Assembly (NCBI GenBank): GCA_021464245.1
Contig: JADCRB010000028.1
Span: 1,914,370-1,978,369, forward strand
Source: Carallia brachiata
Lineage: Eukaryota > Streptophyta > Magnoliopsida > Malpighiales > Rhizophoraceae
DNA: 64,000 nt
Direction: 5' to 3'
Shown here: positions 47,401-55,166 of the stretch, one piece after another
Layout of the letters: every line of letters begins with the position of its first letter
Position numbering within the stretch: position 1 is the first letter of the stretch
The notes under the pieces: model-generated
What the model was told of the DNA's origin: nothing
Seen by the model: only the letters and a program-made list of their open reading frames with translations
Databases searched by the model: none
Made by a program: the position numbers and the translations under genes

Positions 47401-49068
47401 CTTTTGCTGTTGTCGCTGCCTTGGCGTTTATACTCGTGCAAACAAGGAGTTTGGTTTTGTGATTGTTGCTATCTTGCCTTTTATAATCATATGGGCAATG
47501 AATAAAGAGTATGCTTTGCCATTGTTGTCTTGTTTTTTATACTCATGCGAGCAAGGACTATGCTTTTGTTTTTGTAGTTTTCGCCTTTTATATTCTTGCA
47601 AGCAAAGAGCCTACTTTTACTGTTGTTGCCATCTCGCCTTTTCTACTTGTGCAGGCTTGGAGTCTGGTTTTGTTGTTGCTGTTGTCTCCCCTTTTATACT
47701 CATGCAGGAAAGCAACATGCTTTGTTGTTGTTGTCATGCATTTTGTACTCGTACGGGCAACGAGTACGCTTTGTTGTCGCCGTCTTACCTTTTTAGCTCT
47801 TGCGGGCTAGGAGTCTACGTTTTTTTGTTGCTGTTGTCTCGCATTTTATGCTCGTGTAGTTAAAGAGTATGCTTTATTGTTGTCGACTCGTCTTTTATGC
47901 TCGCGCGGGCTAGGAGTATGCTTTACTGTTGTCCACTCGTATTTCATGCTCGCGCGGGCTAGGAGTATGCTTTTGTTGTTGTTACTGTCTCGCCTTTCAT
48001 ACTCGTGCGGGCAAGCAGTATGCTTAGTTGTCGCTGTCTCACCTTTTGTACTCTTACGGGCAAGGAATCTACTTTTGTTGTTGTTGCCGTCTCGCCTTTT
48101 ATGCTCATGCGGGCTAGGCGTAAGCTTTTGTTGTCGTACTTTTCACGTTATATAGTCTTGAAGAGAATGAGGCTACTTTTGCTGTTGTTTCCATCTCGTC
48201 TTTGACACTCGCGCGGGTAAGGAGTCTAGTTTTGTTGTTGTTTTTGTCTCATCCCTTGTATCATGCGGGCAAGGAGTCTGCTTTTTTTGTCGTTGCAGTC
48301 TCATCTTTTGTGCTCGTGCGGGCTAAGAGTCTACTTTATTTTTCCTGCCATCTCGCCTTTTATGACTTGCAGGCAAGGAGTATGCATTGTTGCCATCTCG
48401 CCTTTAAAACTCTTGCAGGTAAGGAGTATGCTTTGTTGTTGCTGGCTTGGCTTTTATACTCTTGCGGGCAATGATTAAACTTTGATGTTGCCCTCTCGCC
48501 TTTTGTACTCGTGTGAGCTGAGAGAATGTTGCTGCTGTTATTTTCGTCTTGCCTTTTATACTTGCACAAGCAAAGAGTCTAGTTTTGTTCTTGTTGTCGT
48601 CACGACTTTTATACTTGCATCAGAAAAGAGCGTGCTTTGTTATTTCCGTAACGACTTTTATACTATTACAGGCAAGGAATCAGCTTTTGTTGGTGTTGTC
48701 GTCCCACAATTTGTACTCATACAGGCAAGGAGTCTGGTTTTCTTTTTGTTGCTGTCTCGTCTTTTATACTCGTTCGGGCAAAGAGTATGCTTTACGGTTG
48801 CCGTCTCGCCTTTTGTGCTCCTGTGGGCAAAGAGCATGCGTTTGATGTTGTTCTCGTCTTAGCTTTTACACTTGTGTGGGCAAAGAGTAATGCTTTTGTT
48901 GTTGTTGTCATCTCGCCTTTTATACTCATGTGGGCAAGGAGCATGCTTTGATGTTGTCGGCTCGCCTTCAATACTCACACGGGCAAAGAATATGCTTTGT
49001 TGTTGCCATTTTGCCTTTTATAATCGTGCAGGCAAGCAGCATGCTTTGTCGTACCCATCTAGCCATTT

Positions 49069-49541
49069 CTTATAAGCCTTTTCTCCCACGATCATCCATC
49101 ACTTGATCTCGATAAGCCTTATGTACCCACGATCCTTTACCATGCACGATCTGATGAGCATTATCCTGATGCTCGGCCAACTAGATAGAGCCACACCCAA
49201 ATGTCCCCACATTCCACAAGTCGTAGGAGACTCGATGCCATGCAGTGTCAAGCTGTGCCATGCAGTGCCATGCAGACTTAGGCAAGACCCAGTTTCATGT
49301 TTTGGTTCTCTTGGCCCAAGCCCATGACCCATCTCATGGAGCCCACGAGCATGTAGCACAGCATCCTTTGTCCAACCCAAGTTTTGGTCCACACTGGGAC
49401 CTGCATGTAGGCCTATGCCTTCACTGACCCTCTGAGTTTTCACCTTGCCTTAGGGAGTGCCTAGCCACTGCAAAGTCCCATGCTAGAAATTGGCGCAAGG
49501 TGCAGCCAACTCCCGCATGCTAAGTGTTCAAGGGGCTAACA
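49069..49541 (-). mobile_element. gypsy LTR, left-truncated, at the array edge
   Basis: The segment starts at 'tataagccttttctcccacg', equivalent to about 54486 in the complete LTR, and runs to the terminus '...ggggctaaca' at 49541. About 410 bp of the left side (the U5/R side on the element's strand, and part of U3) is missing and replaced by the satellite. A polypurine tract follows, so it was a 3' LTR. The break falls in the U3 region that carries 40-bp direct repeats. Confidence 0.9.
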
Positions 49542-49553
49542 AACCACCCCCAC
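49542..49553 (-). other. polypurine tract
   Basis: 'aaccacccccac', that is GTGGGGGTGGTT on the element strand, directly adjoins the LTR terminus at 49541 and is identical to 11602-11613. Confidence 0.85.
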
Positions 49554-49599
49554 CTATTAAAGCCAACGTCCTCGTTGGTAGGGTTGATAGGTAGTCTTC

Positions 49600-49760
49600 C
49601 ACCTACTTCTCAAACTGTCATAGAGTCACATCTCTTTCCTAGTTCGCCTCGCTATCTGGGGCATTCTTCCACTTGACCAAGTACCCAACCCGCCTGTTCT
49701 TCTTACTTTGTCCCTGTGTTCGGTGGTCTAGAATTCTCTCCACATCACGTTGGAACTCAG
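49600..49760 (-). pseudogene. C-terminal chromodomain of gypsy Pol
   Basis: On the minus strand the core motif YLVKWKNAPDSEAN is readable (YLVKWK codons at about 49668-49686). It is preceded by ILDHRTQGQSKKNRRVG and followed by ERDVTL. Chromodomains of this kind at the end of integrase define the chromovirus branch of Ty3/gypsy and are thought to steer integration to methylated heterochromatin. Two tryptophans expected just after the core are stops here (TAG and TGA, each one base from TGG). A worn copy lies near 11650-11800. Confidence 0.8.
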
Positions 49761-50326
49761 TTTTGATTGTAGGGGAGCACGTCGTGTTTGTTTCCTTGGA
49801 GGCTAATCGCCTGCTTCCTCGTGGAAGGGCTTCAAGAAACTCACGTGGAAGGTTGGATGCACCTTCAACCTTTCTGGGAGTTGCAATCTATATGCAACAT
49901 TGCCAACTTTCTTCACCACTGTGAAGGACCGTCATACTTTGGAACCAGCCCACGATGCATTATCTTGTTGCTGATCTTCTATCAAATATGGGGAGTAAGT
50001 TTTAGCAACACCTTATCCCCAACTTGGAACTACAGGTCCCTCCTTCCTCGGTCCGTATACTTTTTCATCCACCTGGCTGCCTTGTCCAAGCTATCCTGGG
50101 CCTCCTCTAGCCGCTCTTGCTTAGAACGGGCAAACCAGTGCGTTGCCAGACATCTCCCTCCTGAGCTAGTCCTGGCCACATCGTTAGGAGTAAGGGGCTA
50201 TTGCCCCATAGCTAGCTCAAAGGGACTCATACCTGTGGAAGAGGACTTATGAAGATTGTAGCAAAATTGGGCCGAATCCAACAACTCAAGCTAATTCCTC
50301 TAGCTTGCCGTCACATAATGCCTAAG
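49761..50326 (-). pseudogene. gypsy integrase C-terminal domain
   Basis: Reading the minus strand, the segment joins the integrase core to the chromodomain. Visible motifs are [54 protein letters not shown] and [11 protein letters not shown], the last two typical of the integrase C-terminus in plant gypsy elements. Several TAG/TAA codons break the frame. The plus-strand open frames over this segment are shadows. Confidence 0.8.
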
Positions 50327-50870
50327 CTATTCCTCAAGTAGGTCATTCATCCACTCTGTCTGGCCATCAGTCTGAGGATGGTTGGTAGTAGAGAATTTCA
50401 ATTCTGAACCCATCATGTTGAACAGTGACGTTCCAAACCTGCCAGTGAAACGAGGATCCCGATCGCTCACAATATCTTCAAGCAACCCAAAGTACTTTAC
50501 TACCTGCTTGTAGAAAAGTTCAGGGGGTGTCTCTGCTTGACATGAAGAGGGGGTAGGAATAAACACCGCATACTTGGAAAATCGATCTACCACCACCATG
50601 ACAGATCCCATGCCATCAATCTTCGGGAATCCGCCAATGAAATCCATCGAAACTGACACCCATGGCTTCGAAGGAATGGGTAGCGGCTGCAACAAACCTG
50701 CCTCCTTCTGCCGCTCCCTCTTGTCCTGCTGACAAGTGATGCACGTTTTGAGATATGCCTCGACGTCATCATCCATTTTTGGCTAGTAGTAGTTGCGGGA
50801 CAACAAGGACATCATCCTTTTGACGCCAGGATGACCAGCCCACTGTGAATCATGAGACTCCTGCAGTATA
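50327..50870 (-). pseudogene. gypsy integrase, zinc-binding and catalytic core
   Basis: The N-terminal HHCC zinc domain is recognisable (HDSQWAGHPGVKRMM, then CITCQQDK), with one TAG at a Trp position before MDDD. The catalytic core is open from 50776 to 50327: the first Asp in VSMDFIGGFP, the second in IVSDRDPRFTG, and Glu in QTDGQTE, with exactly 35 residues between the second Asp and the Glu. All three catalytic residues are therefore kept. The frame ends at a TAG after NDLLEE. The core must once have been functional, but this copy is isolated by stops on both sides. Confidence 0.9.
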
Positions 50871-50945
50871 CACGATTATCCTTTTGACATATGCCTCGAC
50901 GTCATCATCCATCTAAGGCCTACACCACTAGGAACATATACACGA
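50754..50945. repeat. short duplication in the integrase upstream region
   Basis: 'atatgcctcgacgtcatcat' with 'ccat' occurs at about 50754-50777 and again at about 50891-50914. 'tatacacgatta' occurs near 50869 and 50937. A stretch of roughly 70-140 bp has been copied locally, which adds to the disruption of the linker between RNase H and integrase. Confidence 0.7.
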
Positions 50946-51119
50946 TTACCCTTGGCATGCAATAAATCATTATCAAGCCAATATAGCCTTACCACACCCT
51001 CCCTGACTTGCTGTACCACTTGCTGACATGTGGCATCATGTGAGGCCTGATCCCTGATTTTGTCTAGCAAGTTACTCACACTTGAGTGAGGGCAACAACT
51101 GTCTCTTACAGTTGTCGGT

Positions 51120-51480
51120 GACTTAGGGCATCTGCCACCTGATTTTGCCTTCCTGGCTTGTGTTCCCAAGAAAAATCGTACTCAGCCAAGAACTCCTACC
51201 ACCGTGCCTGCCGTGTAGAAAGCTTCTTCTTAGTCTGAAAGAATGTGTTAGCCACATTGTCGGCCTGAACCACGAACCTAGTACCCAGCAAATACACCCT
51301 CCATGTGCGAAGGCAATGCACCACTGCCAGCATCTCCTTCTCATGGGCTGAGTACCGCTGCTCTGCATCATTGTGTTTCCGTCTCTCATAGGCAATGGGG
51401 TAGCCTTCCTACACCAACACACCTCCAATGGCTTTGTTTGAGGCGTCAGTTAGCACACTGAAAGGCAACTCGAAATCAGG
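51120..51480 (-). pseudogene. gypsy RNase H
   Basis: The minus strand shows DFELPFSVLTDASNKAIGG with the first catalytic Asp, YPIAYERRKHNDAEQRYSAH with the catalytic Glu in the next block (KEMLAVVHCLRTWRVYLLG), then FVVQADNVANTFF and, at the end, HKPGRQNQVADALS. It degrades the RNA strand of the RNA/DNA hybrid during reverse transcription. Stops at VLV*EGYP and RW*EFLAEY are TAG where related copies have CAG (element 2 keeps CAG at both places). Confidence 0.85.
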
Positions 51481-52340
51481 CGGCCTCAAGACCGACTCTG
51501 TGGACACCGCTGCCTTCAACTTGTCAAAGGCTTCTTGGCAATCTGTGGTCTACCTCCAGGGTCTATCCTTCTTGAGTAAGTCTGTCAATGGGGCCACCTT
51601 TTTGGAGTAACCCTGCACAAACTTCCTATAGTAGTTAGACAAACCAAGAAAGGATCTCAACTCAGACACTTTGGTAGGGGCCTTCTACTCCACTATTGCC
51701 TGGACTTTTCTCTCGTCCATTTTGACCTGCCCTCAACTCACCCTATGCCCAAGGAACATAATCTCTCATCGGGCAAACTCGCATTTTTCCTTTTTAACAT
51801 ATAATTGGTGCTCTCTCAACCTAGACAACACCAACCATAGGTGGGACAAGTGATCCTCCAAGGACTCACTATACACAACAATATCATCCAGATATACAAC
51901 CACAAAATGATCAATGAAGTCATGAAACACATCATTCATTAAATTACAGAAAGTAGCGGGGGGCGTTAGTCAAACCAAATAGCGTGACCAAGAATTCGTA
52001 GGAGCCATAGCGAGTGATGCACGTGGTTTTCCCCTCATCTCCCTTCTGCAATCCTGACTTGCCAATATCCAAACCGCAGATCCAGCTTGGTGAAATATGA
52101 GGCTATCAACAAGTCCGCTATCAATGGAATAGGGTACTTGTTATTTACTGTCACCTTGTTCAGAGCCTATAATCAACACACATCCGCAGGAAGCCATCGT
52201 GTTTCCTCTGAAACAACACCGGGGCACCATATGGCACTTTGGAGGGCTGAATTAGGCTTGAATCCAGCAACTCCGTCAATTGCTTCCTCAGTTCTGGCAA
52301 CTCTAGCGGACTCATGCGTTATGGGGCTTGTGCTGGTGGT
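51481..52340 (-). pseudogene. gypsy reverse transcriptase
   Basis: RT blocks can be followed on the minus strand: [60 protein letters not shown], and VVYLDDIVVYSES with the paired aspartates at 51883-51888. At least three frameshifts interrupt it: near the CVDY block, an extra G near 52045 and an extra C in a C run near 51960. There is also a small in-block deletion near 52105. The catalytic residues survive but the reading frame does not. Confidence 0.85.
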
Positions 52341-53332
52341 TTGGAACCAGGCAGCAAATCGATCTTGTGGTCAGTGGCACGCCTCGGGGGAAGACACTTA
52401 GGGAGTTCAGGAGGCATCACATCAGTGAACTCTCCCAGCAGATCCACCACACTGGCAGGCACCTCCGCAACAATACCTTCTTTGATCTCCATGAAAGCTG
52501 CAAAGTAGGTGACTTCTCTTTTCTTCAGCCCATGCTTTACCTGCATAGTTGACAGCATACCACCTGACTTCCCACCAACACTGGAAGAGGATGTGACTGC
52601 TCCAAAAACAAAACATGGATGATCCTCATGCATGATCATGAGACCACCCAAGTGAGGCAACCAAGCAACTTTTGCGCTCACAAAGAAATCAACCCCCAAT
52701 ATGATATCAAAATCATCTAACGGAACAACATTGAAGTTAAGCTTACGAGACCAATTGCCCATAGTTACCTCCACTCCCAGTGCCGTGCAAAGCACCTCCT
52801 GAGCTGCCGAGTTGACTGCCTTCATTCGACTCCCGGTCTTGGTGACTTTTAGACCCAGTGACTCTACCATCCTCTCAGCAACAAAGTTGTGGTTAGTACC
52901 CATGTCAGCCATTGCGATCAACTCTTTATTACTCAGCCCAATCTTCACATACATCATGCCAGATTGTGGGGCACGTCCAGCTTGCACAGCACTCACCAAC
53001 TGTAGAGGATTGACACGAGTGGGGCCAACATCATCCAAGAGGCCACTCTCCTCAGCAACTATGGCACTTAACTTCTCCCGCTTCAGGCACTCCTTGGCCC
53101 TGTGTGGTCCATTACAAATGAAACATCCCGAGTTAGTTTTGCATTTACCTTGTTCTTTGTAGACGGCTTTGCCTTTATCCTTGTCGACACTGTTGTGCTT
53201 ATCCTTCTTGCCTTCCTTCTTCTTCTTGCCCTTGTCTTTGGGCTGCTTCCCAGCATCAGAATCAGGATACTTGTTAATCAAAAAATCAACTAAACCATCA
53301 GCCGCAACCATTGCTGAAGGAAGGTCCTTCAC
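52319..53332 (-). pseudogene. gypsy Gag C-terminus, zinc knuckle and protease
   Basis: This 337-codon open segment is the longest of the minus-strand element. It begins inside Gag (MKDLPSAMVAADGLVDFLI, then a lysine-rich stretch) and carries an intact zinc knuckle C-F-I-C-N-G-P-H-R-A-K-E-C (spacing CX2CX3HX4C). The protease follows, with D-M-G at 52898-52906 instead of D-T/S-G and then NHNFVAERMVESLGL, and LDDFDIILGVDFF near its end. It reaches the RT N-terminus (DHKIDLLPGSKPPAQAP). Gag and protease are in one frame, so the family encodes a single Gag-Pol polyprotein. The methionine at 53332 is only the first after a stop. Confidence 0.9.
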
Positions 53333-54046
53333 ACCTTACCTTCTAAACTCGAGTTGAACCCAGGGTTGAAGACCGGATAGGAAGTTGAAAAGCTTGTCCT
53401 CATCTGACATGTTTTGGATGTCAAGCATCAAGGAATTGAATTCCTTCACGAAGTCACGCACTGTGCCACTCTACTTCAACTTCTTTAGGGACTCCCTCGC
53501 AACCCATGACGTGTTGCAGGGCAAAAACTCGTCTTTCAATTCCTTCTTTAGGCTCTCCCACATCTCGATCTTAGGCCAGCCCGCAGTTGCATCGTCATCC
53601 AACCGAGTTCGCCACCACAGCTTGGCGTCCTTGGCCAGATACATGCTGGTCAGATTGACCTTCTCGTCGTTTGGCACTGGGGCAGCTTTGAAGTACTGCT
53701 CCATATCCCATAGAAAGTTCTCGATCTCTTTGGCATTCCTCGTTCTCTCGAAGGCTTTAGGCTCCGACACCTTCATGTTGGTCGAGCCCTCCACAACACC
53801 TCTGCTTGGTTGAGAGGCTACAACCTTCTTGAGGATGGCTATCTCTGGTTCCATCTCATCAAGCCGAAAAGCTGTATTCTTAGAGGCCACCACCTCATGT
53901 TGTTGCTGCAGATTGATTATGTACTACTCACGGAGTGCCAACATCGGGAACACAGTAAAATTTGCATCCTCCTGAAGTTCACCGAGCACCTCAAAGAGTT
54001 TGGCTACGCACTCACGTACAGCATCAAGACCCGAACCACTTGCCAT
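53333..54046 (-). pseudogene. gypsy Gag N-terminal part
   Basis: The gag start is ATG at 54046, 15 bases after the primer binding site, giving MASGSGLDAVRECVAKLFEV. A TAG about 40 codons in, at a probable Gln position, ends this frame. The next open piece, 53893-53471, carries DEMEPEIAILKKVVASQPS, a predicted coiled-coil-like stretch, and the Gag core (FLWDMEQYFKAAP, LAKDAKLWWRTRLDD, EMWESLKKELKDEFLPC). Two more stops follow: TAG after ESLKKLK, and TAA in the RR*GVKDLPS stretch, where elements 1 and 2 have CAA (Gln). Confidence 0.88.
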
Positions 54047-54061
54047 TGGTCGAAGCTTTTT

Positions 54062-54073
54062 GCTCTGATACCA
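54062..54073 (-). other. primer binding site, perfect match to tRNA-iMet motif
   Basis: 'gctctgatacca' is TGGTATCAGAGC on the element strand, the standard initiator-tRNA-Met primer site of plant LTR retrotransposons. It lies two bases from the LTR terminus at 54076. This fixes the orientation of the element and the inner edge of its 5' LTR. Confidence 0.93.
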
Positions 54074-54075
54074 AC

Positions 54076-54942
54076 TGTCATAGGGCTAATTTTCTCACCC
54101 AAAATTTCACCTTGTGATGGCACTAAATCACACTTAGTCTCAGCCAACCGCACACACAACGATTTGCACAATAGAACTTTGTAACTAGGCACACAACTCA
54201 CACGCTCAAAAGAAGCACAAAAGCATATACAGGAACCTTTCCCAACCTTTTATTACTTAACTCAAGTAATACAAAGGAACAATCACCTGAACTCTCAACA
54301 GTGTTTCACTCTTTATCTCTGAGTGATTTCTCTTTCACTGAGTACAGTGAAACCTTTATCTATCTCTGGATAGATAGTTGACACACCCATCTATCTAGGT
54401 CTTGGAGATAAACTTTATCTCCCCATGATCTCTATTGTGGCTGATAACCCTCATCTTCCCACGTTCTCATCCATTGCTCGATCCTGATAAGCCTTATCTC
54501 CCATGATCATCCATCACTTGATCTCGATAAGCCTTATCTACCCACGATCCTTGGCCATGCATGATTTGATGAGCATTATCCCAATGCTCGGCCAACCAGA
54601 TAGAGCAACCCCCACGTCCCCACGTTCCACACGTCCTAGGAGACTCGATGCCACGCAATGCCACAGTGCCATGCAGACTTTGCCAAGACCTAGTCTTGTG
54701 TTTTGGGCCTCTTGGCCCAAGCCCATGACCCATCTGATGGAGCCCACGAACATGTAGCCCAGCATCCTTTGTCCAATCCAAGTTTTGGTTCACACTGGGA
54801 CCCGCATGTCGGCCCGTGCCTAAGCTCACCCTGTCAGCTTTCACCTTGCTATAGGGAGTGCCCAGCCACTCTAAAGTCCCATGCTAGGAATTGGCGCAAG
54901 GTGCCGCCATCTCCGGCATGCCAAATGTTCAAGGGGCTAACA
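54076..54942 (-). mobile_element. complete gypsy LTR (5' LTR of the element in 18S)
   Basis: The LTR is 867 bp, bounded by 'tgtcatagg' on the inner (left) side and 'gggctaaca' on the outer (right) side. It matches 10734-11601 in length, ends and most blocks. The central part, 'gaaacctttatctatctctg' with 'gatagatagttgacac', replaces the TATATATA-containing stretch of the partner LTR, so the promoter is probably dead. The 40-bp direct repeats with 'gataagccttatct' are at about 54475-54550. The target duplication and 18S sequence follow directly. Confidence 0.92.
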
Positions 54943-54947
54943 GTAGG
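54943..54947. repeat. target site duplication GTAGG, right copy
   Basis: 'gtagg' directly after the LTR terminus pairs with 10729-10733. A further copy of the same LTR|GTAGG junction is at 62878/62879. Confidence 0.9.
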
Positions 54948-55166
54948 CCTCTATCCTACCATAGAAAGTTGATAGGGCAGAAATTTGAATGATGCGTCGC
55001 CAGCACGTTGGCCATGCGATCCGTCAAGTTATCATGAATCATTAGAGCAATGGGTAGGAGCCCGCGTCGACCTTTTATCTAATAAATACATCCCTTCTAG
55101 AAGTCGGGGTTTGTTGGACGTACTAGCTCTAGAATTACTATGGTTATCCGAGTAGCAAGTACCATC
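54943..55166 (-). rRNA. 18S rRNA fragment near the 5' end, first copy
   Basis: The complement matches 18S: 'CTATCAACTTTC' and 'TGGTAGGATAG', 'TGATTCATGATAACT', 'TTTATTAGATAAAAGGTCGA', 'CTAGAGCTA', 'GTAATTCTAGAG' and 'CTACTCGGATAACC'. It is the part just upstream of the insertion point. It stops at 55166 ('accatc'), where the other copy continues with 'aaacaaact' and here satellite starts, so the first about 110 bases of the gene are absent from this copy. Confidence 0.93.

Larger units (their letters stand above)
12065..49068 (+). repeat. 37-kb satellite array, 49-53 bp monomer
   Basis: Head-to-tail monomers occupy the whole segment without a recognisable interruption. A typical monomer reads GTCTCGCC, TTTTATACTCG, TGCGGGCAAGGAGT, then ATGC or CTGG and TTTT, and two to four GTT with a final GCC. 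Eight consecutive monomers from about 13430 measure 53, 49, 49, 53, 53, 51, 53 and 52 bp. Length divided by about 52 gives roughly 700 copies. I saw no inverted monomer. The T-rich strand is always the plus strand. Monomers ending in 'gtac' are usually followed by one starting 'ttttcgcc' with 'actcttgc', a sign of higher-order order. The three CpG sites vary mainly to TG or CA. Open frames of 60 to 300 codons run through on both strands but shift between monomers and have no stable protein consensus; I treat none as a gene. It does not resemble any satellite I can name. Confidence 0.95.

Noticed and set aside
12050..49060. Many plus-strand frames of 60-300 codons rich in Leu, Cys, Val and Ser, resembling membrane proteins
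   Set aside because: They arise from the T-rich monomer, change frame between monomers, have no stable consensus, no promoter and no recognisable domain. Overlapping frames coexist over the same bases.
12065..49068. CRISPR array
   Set aside because: Repeats are contiguous 49-53 bp monomers without unique spacers, there are no cas genes, and the context is a plant nuclear genome.
12065..49068. Centromeric satellite with a CENP-B-like box
   Set aside because: I found no sequence resembling a CENP-B box, and the flanks are rDNA and LTR sequence. A centromeric role cannot be supported from sequence alone.
49103..49443. Short frames on both strands over the truncated LTR, also repeated at 11133-11503, 54494-54972 and 62517-62730
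   Set aside because: They are translations of the LTR itself and recur only because the LTR recurs.
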